Origin: Hedera helix
Lineage: Eukaryota > Streptophyta > Magnoliopsida > Apiales > Araliaceae
Direction: 5' to 3'
Length of the DNA: 64,000 nucleotides
NCBI GenBank assembly: GCA_947179155.2
Contig: OX359273.1
Location: forward strand, 42,071,023 to 42,135,022
In this document: piece after piece, positions 33,835 through 47,300 of the stretch
How the letters are laid out: each line of letters starts with the position of its first letter
How positions within the stretch are numbered: position 1 is the first letter of the stretch
Program-made: the position numbers and the translations under genes
Notes under the pieces: generated by a model
Told to the model about the DNA's origin: nothing
Databases searched by the model: none
Seen by the model: the letters and a program-made list of their open reading frames with translations, nothing else

Positions 33835-34275
33835 GAAACAAACTTAATTATTCGTGCAAAATACTGATAAATTTTAAAAATCACATATTAGGGAATTAGA
33901 AATAACAATATGCACCTGTGTAAGTTTATTGATGAAAAATTATATATTATTTTTTGGTGTAATTTAATGTTTAATAAAATTAAATATTATTTAATAATAT
34001 ATTAAAATAAATTGAATGAGATTGTATACTATATATTTAGGTTCATAAATTAAGAAAGTTAATGGTAAAAATATTATGTATGTAACATTATTAATGTGTT
34101 GTTATCAACTGAACATATATTAAATTATGTTGTAATTAATTATTTATTGATGAATAACATTTGATATTTTTTGGTATAAGAACAATGCGTTTGTATTACT
34201 AAATTCTAATAATAATTAAGGCAAAATATCCATTGCATGTTTATTCATTCATGGCCTAATCCATACCTTTTGGAT
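33835..34275 (+). repeat. Dispersed direct repeat, member B
   Basis: Counterpart of 28890-29360, same orientation and no genes. It lies 4.9 kb from member A within the spacer between the two duplication copies. Confidence 0.6.
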
Positions 34276-36305
34276 TGCCATGCTTTAATTTGTAAGGATT
34301 TTATTCTAATGAAATAAAATCTATTTGCTATTAAAAAGAGAGAGTATTAACTGCATGCATAATTAGGATACTTTGCATGCATGTATAATAAAAATACATT
34401 AATCGTATACATAATAAGAATATATTGTATGTATAGTAGTAAAATAAAAATAATTCTTTAAACTAGTAAGTTGACAAAAATAAAATTTTAAATTATCGAG
34501 TCAACTTAAGACCAACAAAAATAACTCAGTTTTTACCTAATTATATATTTGTATTGAGCTATTGATATATAATTAAGCGTTCGAAACTACTGAAGGGGTT
34601 CACTTAAAAAACAATGGGACGCGGATAATATTTTACATCATAATTCTAGACATCCCTTTGAAAATGAGAGTTGCTTCACATGGTTTGTGTATAGTAGAAA
34701 ATTTTATAAATTTTCTAATATACATCATCAAATTAAAATTTTATAATTTTTTCTATCATATTTCAATCCCATATCACTCATATCTCCTCTATACGTGTAT
34801 CTCTCTATAATATTTTAAACTAAATAATAATATAATTTACATTAGTTCAAAACAATTAATGAATCGATTATTTATGAACAATTATGATTACAAAGACTAT
34901 TAAGAGTCAATACGGCGTGTGTGTATGTTACTAGTTATTATATTATTGTTGTAATATGATATATATTTTATATACATATAATTCAAAAGTACAAAAATAT
35001 TAAAAAAAAGTTAAACTAAATTCTTGTCAAATTATTTATAAATTAGTAATAATTTTTGACCACAGTGAAAAATCATTCTCACTTCGTCGCTGTTCCAAAG
35101 CAACAAGACGAGAATCATTGAATCTACTTCACGTCAAAGAATGAAACAATCAAGTCTTGAGGATGATATGGACGTAAAGAACAAATTGACGACGTTGATT
35201 ATTTGTTTTTTAGGAATTGTCCATCTCACATTTAATACGTACACACGGATATTTCTTGCCATGCCACTTCTTGGCGACTAAACCCACTGCCCTCTTTCTT
35301 ATGGCCCCAAAAATTGAAATTGAAGGGATTAAATTTCGATGGAGTTAAGGGGAAGTTGCTAGGATATTTTTCGAATTTTATTTAAGAAAAAATTGTTATT
35401 ATAAAAAAAATTATATTTTTAATAAGATATTTATTATATATTAGAGTTTTATTATTATAAGAAATCTTATTTTTAGTAGAAATATTATTTTAGAAGTGTT
35501 ATATTTTAAATAGGAAGAGGAAAATTGTGGATACTTTATAAATAGATTATTTATATTTAGTTATTGAAGGGTAACACAATCAATCAGGATAACTTTACAC
35601 ACACTACAATCAAACACTACTTCAAACACTATATATATCTCAACCATTAAAAGATAAGACTTGACATAAATTTTTGCGTCAGACTCTATCTTTCAATGAT
35701 TAAGATTAAAATGTTGTGTTTGATGTTGTGGACTTATACTTATCCAATCAAGATATAGCAACATTCTAAAGAGTTGAGGAAAAGTATAAATGAGTATTGG
35801 GTTGTTGTGTGAGGGATGCTTTTTTTAACTTTTATTTCATACAAAAAATTATACCCTATAAATTAATATATTAAAATCAATTTTATAAATTAAGTCATTA
35901 AATATCAAATCATCTTAAATATTATATTATTTATTTTACGTGACTTAATTCTCAGCTGAAGTGAAATTACATTTTTCTCAGTTCTCCCTAGCAAAACTTC
36001 CAGTACGTTGAATAACACACATTCCGTGTGAATTTTTTTATAAGCGCCACCTTTTTGAAGAGATATTAATAGTATTTCAAATAAAAATGAATTACGTAAT
36101 TAATATCAAGAATTTTTTTAATTATAATATCATTAGCAGTGATGATATAACATTAATGTGTAATTTAATTTCATTAGGCACTTCGTATTAGGATTGTTAA
36201 ACTAAAGCTTGAGTTTGAGTGGATCATAAAAATAACTTGTCTTAAGTAATTATCTAAAGAACATTAATATGCCACATTCTTTCACTCATAGCCAGCTAGC
36301 TAGCG
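34276..36305. other. Intergenic up to copy 2
   Basis: AT-rich with no gene. A palindromic segment at about 35640-35720 (ccattaaaagataagact facing ctatctttcaatgattaaga) belongs to the loose AT-palindrome group seen elsewhere. Part of this stretch could be homologous to sequence left of the window. Confidence 0.45.
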
Positions 36306-39300
36306 TGACTAGCAAAATCATGTAGTCAGAGAAAATAAACTAATGGATAAAAAAATTAATATTTTTATAAATAAAAAATTAATATTTTTATAATATATTT
36401 CTTATATAAATATGAGACTCATTTATAATTTATATAAAATAAATTTTATAAAATTATTATTTTTATTTATAAAAAAATCAATTCTTCATGTATAATACTA
36501 TAATTTATAGTTAATTGAGTGACATGGTTATTACTCATTAATAAAATTCACCTGTTATGACTTATGATATAATACTCGGCTTAAAATCAACTGAAAATAA
36601 TTGTTAAATAAGCTAATGTTTGAGTATTGACAGTTGATCAGGTGTCCAAACATTTATATATTAACCTAATAACCGTACGACTTACGTTGTTACAAAATGA
36701 ATGGAAACAATAAAAATACCGGGTATTAGCTAATATAATAATAAAAATATCATAAAGGTACGTACGTACATGCCTGTTTGGCCAATGGCCTTAGATTTCG
36801 TGGAGTTATATATCGTAAATGTTATAAAAGTTGTGTACTTTAATTTAATGTATGAATGAATCAAATACTCTTTTTACAATTAAAAAACCATGCATGCCAG
36901 CAACTAACAAACTAACGTTAGTGTGGACATTTTTAAAAAGGAGCACCATACTTTGTTTTGGTGATCAGAGTTGAGCCATGTTTTTAAAAAATTATTTCAT
37001 ATTTTTATAAAAAGTAAATAGTATATTTTTATTTTCATATATTTGTGAACTTTATCATAAACGGATCTAACAAATATATAAAAAAATATATATATACTGT
37101 TCACTTGACCCATAAACAAAAAATAATCCCTCGTTTTCTGCCTGGCAACATCATAATGGATGTCCCTCATTGACGACTTTGCTACCCCATTAATGGCGGC
37201 AACGGCTAGCATTTGGTTGACTTCTCCGTAGTTTAATTTAATTAGGCATTTCGTTCTTATCTTTATTATCAATATTCGAGCCTGAACAGAAGAAGATTGC
37301 AGAATCTCTCATGAATTAATTTAGTAAATGAATTAATTTAGATAGATGGGAAGGTAGGAAGAAAACAAGAAGTGCAGCGATTTCAATTTGCATGGCTAGT
37401 TGAATCAACTTTATTACGGTTAGTAAATTCGTTCACTGCGCCCATGCATCTATGTTCATAACATATCAAGAATGGACCAAGCAGTCTACTCTGCAATTCG
37501 AAGCAATGGAGCGCCATCTAATTAACCTCTCTCACCCACCCTTCTTTTTTAAAATAATAAATAAATAAAATTTATTATTTTTAATAGCCTATATCACTGT
37601 ATTAAAATTAACTTGGGAGAGAACCAAAGAAAATTAATTATGAGAAAACTTAATTCTATAGGGGTAACGATTTCACGACTTAAATATTGGACATATGATC
37701 TAAGAATAATAAATTTAAACTTGTGATCTTATAAGGTGAAAATTCCATACTAAATTCATTCTAAAATAATTTTCATATTGACTTGTGACTTTCGTATATC
37801 CCTACCATATATAGTTTGTTGTTACACACTTCAACCTAGTTCTTAAGAAAAATATATATCTTCTTGATTAAAAATCTTTGGCATAAAAATATGTAAGGGA
37901 ACATCCAAATCATCTCATCTAATTATTTCAATTTGAGTAAAAAGCAGTTGAAAATCAACCATGAGTCATTGGGAACAATGAGTTATTATTGCAGTCAAAC
38001 ACTAAAAATGTAAAATTGATCATTTAATAAATTGCATTGTGATGATGGCGTAGTTTGATTAACATAATTAAAGCCTATTAATTGTCTATATGTGTATGTT
38101 TAGTTGTTTAAAGTACACCCACATTTTTATAAATGTATAATTCAAATAGAAATAACTCTGACTATTTTAGCAACTTTAGTCTACTTTTTAACAATGAAAT
38201 TTACATAGAAAGAGAAATAAAAATAAAAAAAATAATATGATTACAGCACGAACAAATTAATTTGAAAGTCAATTTTACATTTTATTAGGAGTCAACTGTT
38301 ACCCATTGCATGGCATTGGTCATGGTTGACCAAGCTAGCTAGGTGTGCGTTCAATTCCTTGTAGGTTAAAATTTCTAAGCATGCGTAGAAGTGGGGTGTA
38401 GATTAGGGGGCCATTTGGGTACCTCAAGCTCCAATCACGCGAGGAATGGAATACAGTAGTGAGGTGTTTTGTTCTAATAAGCAAAAGATGATTCGATCTT
38501 GATGTGAACTTCATTCATTAAAAATGACTTGTTGCAATTTTAGCCAACTACAAAGTGATGACCATTACACATTAGCTTTAACTCTATTCCGTCTCAGAAG
38601 ACTTGACTAATAGAAAATGAAAGGGAAGAAAATGAAAAAATGAGCATGCACGATCGAACTTAAATAATCCGATAAACCTACTCATTTTTTTCCTTTCCTT
38701 TTTTCTTTTGAATAAGACTATAAGTACATAATAATTAAATATTATATTCATTTTAATTATTAAAAAATAAGATATAATACGAATTTTAATATTATAATTT
38801 AATTTTTAATAATTAAAATAAATATAATATTTAATATTATATTTGACTATTGTACATTTATATTTATTCAAAAAAAAAATACACTTTCATTTTTTCTTTT
38901 ACTTTTGGGACGGAAGAAAATCACATAGTACTAGCCCTACTGGCTGTCTCGTTGCCTGACTGGTTGACTTTATAGAGTCAACAGTCAAACCATCCGCGTT
39001 TGAATAAGAGCCCACTCACTTTATTTAGAAAACTTCAGAAGAAACAATTAACGGACTAATTGTATAGTACATATATAATGGAGTACAAAAATTATAATTA
39101 TATACGCCCCAAACAATTAAAATTTCCATTTGCATCATGAGGACGTTGTTTTAGACTTCTAGCATTAATTCTTGCAAAAAGCTGATATCTTAATTTTCTT
39201 TTTTATTTAGTTCACACTAAAAGTAATTAAAAAGTTCAATTTTTTTTTTTACATTTAATTATCTTTTTGAGAACACAAGAAATATTACACTTAATTTTTA

Positions 39301-39907
39301 ATTTTTTTATATATATTATAAAAGAAAAATTCCAATAGAATCAATTAACCTCACTTCTTTGTGTATGTAACTTCGTCCTTGACTTCAATTGTACTTCTCC
39401 TGTTCTCCAAAAAAAATTTATATGTCAGTTATTTTTGCAGCAAAAGAATGTATCATTATATAGGTTTAAATATGGATTAATGCCTTGAATTTTTAATTTT
39501 AAAAATTATTTCTCAATTTTTTTAATTAGAGAATTGAATTTTTAATTTTGTTATACTTTGAGAATTGTCTTCTCATTTTTTTTAATTAAAAAATTAAATT
39601 TTTAATTTTGTATAATTTATTTAAGTTTTAATAAGCAATATACCTCTCATAATTCGAAATAATCTTTAGATAGTTTAAAAATTAGCTCATATTATAAATT
39701 AACTTTTAAAACAATTATACGAATTTTATATTTTAGAATGTTGAAATGTAACGAAATAATGATCGATATTATTACACATATTACATTTTCTTTTTAAAAA
39801 AATAAGATGTACGTGAGTATATTTTTAACATATCTATAAAATTTGAATAGAAAAATATTACAAACATTTGAAAAAATTAGATGTAAACAGATTAGATGTA
39901 AAATTCG
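36306..39907. other. Intergenic, left part of copy 2
   Basis: Collinear with 1-3453 except 36397-37806 (unrelated to 99-1043), 38322-38487 and about 38993-39329 (absent from copy 1). A single AT-palindrome MITE at 38706-38872 replaces the two in copy 1. No gene recognised; the frame at 36997-37272 shows no family motif. Confidence 0.6.
38706..38872. mobile_element. AT-rich palindromic MITE, copy 2
   Basis: Inverted ends ttttgaataagactataagt and, on the other strand, ttttgaataaatataaatgt. The core ttttaattattaaaaaat faces taataattaaaat. Its left flank matches that of the first copy 1 element and its right flank matches that of the second. Confidence 0.6.
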
Positions 39908-41906
39908 TATAATGTAAGACTCCGAATTTTAATAAATAGATTTTAAAAAAAAATCATAATTTTATGCTTAACAGTAACGTGTTAAATTAATAAAAAATAA
40001 AGTTAAGGATGTTATGTGCAAAAATTTTATGTTGGACAATATTCAATTGGTCGGGGAATATTCGTTCTATCGAGTAATATTCGTTCTGTTGGAGAATATT
40101 TGTACGACGACACCGAAATATTCAGTTATAGGTGGATCCTACAACGAAATATTGTCGGATGTAGAAAACGACAGCAGTAGCATTTCTAAATAAAAATGGT
40201 CAACGGTATTATCATTTTTAACTGTTAAAATACCCAGTGATAAAAGTATTGGTACATATGGTATTTTACTATAGCACACGGTATTTTACAGTAACACATG
40301 GTATTGCATAGCAGTACACGGTATTACACAATATTTAAATTATTGAACTGATAAAGTGTCTATTGCACAATATTTCATCAATAATTATCATTACACGGTA
40401 TTTTACATTATTGAATCAATAATTGTCATTACACAATATTTTACATTATTAATTGCACAACGTTCCATATTATTGAATCAATAATTGTCATAATGCACAA
40501 TATCTTGCATTATTGGGCCAATAATTGTTATAGTAGTAGTCACGGATATTAAACAGTTAGACAGATTTATTATTTAAAAAATATTGTATGTTTAATAATT
40601 GAGATATTAAATCAATAAAATAATATAAAAATGTGTAACGCGTGTAAGTGTGTAACATGTGTAAATGCATAACGCGTGTAAGTGTATAACACGCATAAGT
40701 GTGTAATACACATAAATGTGTAACGCACGTAAATATGTAACACGTATAGGCATGAAACGCGTGTTAGTTAATGAACGGTGCAGATTAAAGTGTGAAACGC
40801 GTGTTGTTTGATTAATGGTTCAGATTAAAAGATGAGATTAAAATGTATAACGTGTGTGTGAAAAAGTTGGTTAGGCCCTGACTATAAATAGGAGGCTTAG
40901 CATAAGGAGTTTTATACATTCCCTTCATACTTCATCTGTAAGACCCCGAATTTATGAAATACAAAATTTAATTTTTCTTCATATATATTTTTCCTGAAAC
41001 AGTAAATGGTTAAATTGACAAAATTGAAAGTTAAGGATGTTATGTGCAAATTTTATTTTGTCGGACAATATTCTTTTTGTCGGGGAATATTCGTTTTGTC
41101 GGGGAATATTCGGGCCGTACGACGGCGCCGAAATAACAAATTATTTGTGGACCCCACAACGGAATATTTGTCGGATATAGAAAACGACAGAAGTAACCTT
41201 TTTAAATAAAAATAGTCAACGGTGTTAACTGTTAAAATACCGGTGATAAAAGAATAGTAGTATACGGTAATTTATGGTATTTTTTGTAGCACACGGTACT
41301 CTACAGTAGCACACGGTATTGCACAGTGTCTCATATTATTGGTCTGATAATTGACACCGTAATTGTTACGCATCATTTCATCAATAATTGTCACTGCATA
41401 ATATTTTATATTATCAATTCAATTATTGTTGCTACACAGTATTTTGCATTATTGATTCAATAATTGTCATTACACTGTATTTCATATCATCGAGTCAATA
41501 ATTGTTGGTGCACTGTAGTTTAAAATTATTGAATCTAATAATTGTCACAGTAGCAAATACACTATAATTTATATTATTAAATTAATAAAAATATGTAACG
41601 TGTTTCTTACATTATTGTGGTAACATTATTTTATATGTTGGACTCACAGGAAGAATAAATAAATAAATAAATAAATAAATAAAAAATAAAATAATTAATT
41701 TTACTATTTGAAATAGTAACGTGAATAGTGACGTGAATAGTGACGTGAATAGTACGTGAATAGTAAGAAACATGTGGGACCCATTGTGGGGCCCACATGA
41801 AATGTGAGAAATGTGAGAATTTGCTGAAGAGTTGGTGGAGGCTGCGCAGCAGCCTCTGCTGAATTTTTTTCTGTTCACCTACCACGCATAGTAACTTATT
41901 TTCTCC

Positions 41907-41914
41907 TATAAATA
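41907..41914 (+). promoter_or_regulatory. LTR promoter TATA box
   Basis: tataaata in ctcctataaatagcttgctc, conserved in the 3' LTR at 49886-49893. It is the best candidate for the retroelement's transcription start, near 41940. The 3' copy could drive outward transcription toward the STP copy 2 side. Confidence 0.7.
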
Positions 41915-42502
41915 GCTTGCTCAGCTGAATAGAAAAATCACACCTAAAACATAAAATTTTTCTATAAGAATTTTATGAGTTTTCTCTGAGAATAGTAAGG
42001 TTATTTTGAGAGTTTGAAAGCCAAAAGGAGTGCAGGAATTTTTCAAGTAAGTGTTTTATTAAAAAGTAGTAATTTCATAAATTCCTATTTTTCACGGTAT
42101 TCACAAATCTTCCTTTAGAAGACTCTTCTTTGAGAAGATTCATTTTTAAAAGCTTTCTTTGGAAGATTTATTTTGGAATATTATTTTAAAAACTATTTTA
42201 AAGTTGTTATATTATACTACAAAAATTATGTTAAATATATATAATTTTGATAGTTCATAATATACGAGTTATCATATACTTTGAAATTTATATGTGGTAA
42301 TTACTAATTATATTAAAAATATATAGGTTGATCAATCTCATTTAAATCAATATCCAGTCACGTGTTAAGGTAAGGGGTATCATTCTTTTCATCATCATAA
42401 ATGGATATTATTTTCTTTCTTACTTGAAGGGATTATCATTCTTTGATTCTCGAAAATAATATCGTTTCTTTCTTGTGCCATTTACTTCCATGTATTAAAT
42501 TG

Positions 42503-42750
42503 TGGGAATAACCTTACGGCGCGGTTTACCGCCTGTTGGTGAATAACCTTTTGTATTCATTCCTTATTAATCTTTGAGAATAACCTTACGGTGCGGATTA
42601 TCGCCTGTTTGGTGAATAACTCTTCGTATTCAAATTGATGGGAATAACCTTACGGCGCGGATTATCGCCTGTTTGGTGAATAACTATTCGTATTCAAATT
42701 GATGGGAATAACCTTACGGTGCGGATTATCGCCTGTTGGTGAATAACCCT
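42503..42750 (+). repeat. 64-72 bp tandem repeats in 5' LTR
   Basis: Four units starting near 42503, 42575, 42640 and 42704, each with gggaataaccttacggcgcg, tatcgcctgttt and ggtgaataac. The same array is at 50483-50730 in the 3' LTR, and a four-unit version on the minus strand at 5115-5385. Confidence 0.88.
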
Positions 42751-44103
42751 TTTTATTTGTCTCGTGTGGAAATAATTTGTCTACACGAATTATCACATGA
42801 CACTTTTATTCCATATTCGTAAGTGATATCATTTTCCTTTATACTCATAAGGGATACCATCTTTTTCATCTTCCATTATTCAAACTTACTATGGTAAGGG
42901 ATATTAATTTTCTTCACCTTCTGTTAATCAAACCTGCTACGGTAAGGGATATTATTTTCTTCCATACACCTAAATCGAAACTTATTATGGAACTATTGCT
43001 TCTATAATTCCTGAAAATATTATATGTTCCATAATAGTTGAATTTCATTAGTTCAACTGAACCTTCCTATTTTCTGAACATTTCTATTGAACTGTAATCG
43101 TTATTCTGAACTGTGGATCTTGAATATCATTTTTAAATTTCACTCCACATCATGTTGGCAATTTGGACATTATTTGAATCTGCACAAAGTAAACTTCCGA
43201 TACTTATTGTTTATCCTGTTCTTCTGTTCATCATTTGTATCACTGTTATTTGTATTAATCATCAAGAATCAAGCTGTTGTGAATATCTGTGGCCGGGGGC
43301 ACAGATGTGATATAATTGTTGAACAGATGATAGGTTAAAGGCGATATACTAGGTTAAAGGCGATACATCTGTTCGGTGTCTTTTATGGCACGTGGTGAAT
43401 GTTCTCTTTGGCCCGTAGTGCAAAGATGAACTGTTGGTTGGTATGATTATGACCAAAGGCTGAATCTGGTATAATCATGACCGTTGGTGCTTTATTGAAT
43501 ATCTTTGGCCCGTAGTGCAAAGATGAACTGTTGATTTGCATGATTATGACCAGGAATTGTGAATTTTTATTATCGTGACTAATGGTATTTTAGATGATAA
43601 AAGTTGATGATGTTTTTACTAAAAAGAGAAGCGAGTGAACATTATGGTCTGCATTATTCTTCTAATAGATTGCTCATTCCGCTGCTATTATTGATCTGAA
43701 CGTTGTTTAAGAATTTAACTACAGTTTTTGATATAAACCTTGTAGTCTATTGTATTCTATCAAGAACTCAACTGTTGAAGGCTAATGATAAATTATTCGT
43801 CATTATCTTAGTCATGATATTTCTTACTGGGCTATTTGAGCTCACCCTTTCTTTTCGTTCCATTGTTTTTCAACAGGAGATGAGAACGTAACGGGGTCTA
43901 GCCGGGGAATGGAGTGAGAGTGCGGGGATAGCTATCATAGTCTTCACGTGTTATAAAATAGTGTGGCAATAATAATGAAGACTTAGTTGTGTTGTATTAT
44001 CCACTGTATTGTTGTACGTTGTATTTCATTGTAATAATTTTGTTGTAGTCTTTTGACGACTCAAGTTTGGGCTGTGTGGGCCTAGATTTGGGGGCGTCAC
44101 AGT

Positions 44104-44115
44104 TGGCATCAGAGC
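44104..44115 (+). other. Primer binding site of the Tekay-like provirus
   Basis: tggcatcagagc, two bases after the 5' LTR; it matches the tRNA-Met complement tggtatcagagc except at one base. Confidence 0.88.
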
Positions 44116-44300
44116 TTAGGGATATGGTCTTTAATGGAGATCTGGGGTAGAACTAGGAGGGGAGAGACGAATAGAATCAGTCACTAGCGTGTCCTACCTA
44201 AATTAGATTTTATTATCTAATGAGTTGATTTGAATATAGGGACATGAAGTGATGAGTCAGTTTATTTGAACTAACATTTATTTTGTGACCACAGTTTAGT

Positions 44301-47300
44301 ATGGCATCTGGAAATCAAGAGGTTAACTACGAAATACCCGAAGCGAATGTAGCCGAAAATCAAGAAGCCACAAACAATCCTCCTGCCAACTCAGGAAATA
44401 ATATTCCTGATAACATGATGAATGATGGATTCTTTAGGAATTTCATGCAGTTCATGCAGAATCAGGCAAGAGGAAATCCAGTTAACAATAACGGTAGAAA
44501 CGCTGGTAATTTGAGGATGATCACTGTCAAGCAATTTAAAGAATTGGGACCACCTGAATTCCACGGGAAGCCTGACCCACTCAAAGCGGAGGCATGGCTG
44601 AAGCAGACGACAAAAATACTTGAAGTCCTACAATGCGCTGATGATCAGAAGGTGCCCTTTGCTACCTTTATGTTTCGAGGTGAGGCGGATCACTGGTGGG
44701 AAGCGGTAAAACGTATCCACCCTTCAGCACTTGAGATGTCTTGGACAGAATTCCAAGAGCTATTTAATGAAAAGTACTTCCCAGAAAGCATCCGCCATAT
44801 GAAGGAAGTGGAATTCATTAAGCTGGAGCAGGGAAACATGACAGTTTCTCACTATGAAGCTAAGTTTGCTGAACTGTCTCGTTTTGCGACTCATCTAGTA
44901 GATGACGAAGCACGGATGAGTCGGATGTTCTTACGTGGTCTAAGATTCGAAATCCGTCAACAACTTAGCTCTCATAAATTTAATTTGTATTCAGATGTTG
45001 TTGATAGGGCTCAAAGGGTGGAGCAAACAGATGAAAAATTACAGCCAATAGTCAATGATCAGAGAAATGATAACAACCACAGGAACGAGAACCATCGAGG
45101 AGGTAACCAACACTTCGGTGGTAATTCCACATCAAATAACAGAAGAGGAGAATCCAGTGGGAACAATTTCAAAAGAAAGAGATTCCATAATAATTATGGA
45201 AGGGCACCAGTACCAGCACCAGCACCGACCCCAGTTTCAAGGGGAGAAGATCGACCACCAGTGAGATGCTATAGGTGTGGTCAGGAAGGTCACATCAGCC
45301 CAAACTGTACACTGCAGTCCAAAAAGTGCTACAGTTGTGGGAAAGAGGGTCATCTTGCGCGATTTTGTCCTGCCACAAAATCAAGTCCAGCTGCAGTGAT
45401 GATACCAAAAGCTAGCGCAGATAAGGGAAAATCTGTAGTTCAAGGGAGAGCTTTTGTTGTGACATCCCAAATGGCACGAAACTCGAACGAGGTGATAACC
45501 GGTAAGCTATTCATAAATTCTCGTGAAGTCTACGCTTTGTTAGATACTGGTTCTACCCATTCTTTTATCTCACCTGCATGTGCTCAGCGTTTAAACTTAA
45601 CTCCTGAAAATTTGGACTTTGACTTATCAGTTGAAACCCCATTAGGAGAAATGACCATTACATCTACTGTCTATAAATCTTGCCTAGTTCAAATCAACAA
45701 CCTCACATTACCTGTTGACCTTATTTCTTTGGAGATGCATGAATTTGATGTGATTTTAGGAATTGATTGGTTGACTACCCATCATGCTAAAATTGATTGT
45801 TTTCATAAGATTATTAGTTTTCATATTCCTAATCAACCTGTCATGCAAATTCAAGCAACTAAACCATTGAAATCTATAACTGTTATTTCTAGCCATAAAG
45901 CCATTCGTTTATTGAAAAACGGATGTCAAGCCTTTTTAGCTCATGTCACTGATTTGAACAAAAATACGTCAAACTTGAATGATATTCCCATTGTTAATGA
46001 GTTTCCTGACGTTTTTCCGGAGGAACTTCCTGGCTTACCCCCAAACCGTGAAATTGAATTTTGTATTGATCTTGAACCCGGTACCAAGCCCATTTCCAAA
46101 GCCCCATACCGAATGACTCCCATTGAACTTCAAGAGTTAAAAGTCCAACTACAGGAATTGTTGGATACTGGTTTCATTCGTCCGAGTGCATCACCTTGGG
46201 GTGCTCCTGTTCTATTTGTGAAGAAGAAGGACGGGAGTATGAGATTGTGCATTGACTACCGAGAATTGAACCATGTCACCATCAAAAACAGGTACCCGTT
46301 GCCTAGGATCGATGACATGTTTGATCAATTACAAGGTGCTCAACATTTCTCAAAGATTGATCTCCGTTCTGGATATCATCAGTTAAAGGTTAAAGCTGAG
46401 GACATTCCAAAGACTGCTTTCAGAACTCGTTATGGGCATTATGAGTTTTTAGTCATGCCTTTTGGACTAACCAATGCTCCTGCAGCTTTCATGGACATGA
46501 TGAACCGAATATTCAAGGAATATTTGGATCATTTTGTGGTTGTCTTTATTGATGACATCCTCATATACTCCAAAAGTCGTGAGGATCATGAACAACACCT
46601 GAGATTGATACTCCAGAAGCTCCGTGAGAACAAATTATATGCCAAGTTGAAGAAATGTGAGTTCTGGCTTGAGGAGGTCACGTTTCTTGGGCATGTGATT
46701 TCTAGTCAAGGAATATCAGTCGATCCTGCGAAGATTGAAACGGTACTAAATTGGGAACAACCCAAGACAGTAACCGAAGTCCGAAGTTTTATGGGCCTAG
46801 CTGGTTATTATCGGAGATTCGTAGAAGGATTTTCTCGAATCGCCACTCCATTAACTCAGCTTACTCGGAAAAGCACAAAATTCATATGGAGCGAGCAATG
46901 CGAGAAAAGTTTTCAAGAGCTTAAGAGGAGACTTGTTTCAGCTCCTGTTCTGACCATTCCATCAGGATCGGGAGAATTTGTCATATACAGCGATGCTTCA
47001 GGCAAAGGTCTAGGCTGTGTCCTTATGCAACATGGAAAGGTTATAGCCTATGCCTCTCGACAACTCAAAGATTATGAGAAAAATTACCCTACTCATGATC
47101 TAGAGTTGGCAGCAGTCGTTTTCGCGTTGAAGATCTGGAGACACTACTTGTACGGAGAGAAAGTGGATATCTATACGGATCATAAAAGTCTCAAGTATTT
47201 CTTCACCCAGAAGGAACTCAACATGCGACAACGACGTTGGCTTGAGCTGTTGAAGGATTATGATCACACAATCCAGTATCACCCGGGAAAGGCGAACGTT

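Larger units (their letters stand above)
40937..44101 (+). repeat. 5' LTR of the Tekay-like provirus
   Basis: 3165 bp, from tgtaagacccc to ggggcgtcaca. It contains gcacacggtat repeats (about 41276-41325), an (AAAT)n tract (41652-41683), acgtgaatagtg 12-bp repeats (about 41717-41764), a TATA box tataaata at 41907-41914 and four 64-72 bp tandem units (42503-42750). U3 probably ends about 30 bp after the TATA box, leaving a very long R/U5. Confidence 0.95.

Noticed and set aside
41006..41209. Small ORF repeated at 48997-49200 and, on the minus strand, at 6427-6630
   Set aside because: Its repetition simply follows the LTR; it is part of the non-coding LTR start and the amino acid sequence shows no family.
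41612..41885. Overlapping minus-strand ORFs in the LTR (also 49603-49864)
   Set aside because: They are made by the (AAAT)n tract and the 12-bp acgtgaatagtg repeats, not by coding sequence.
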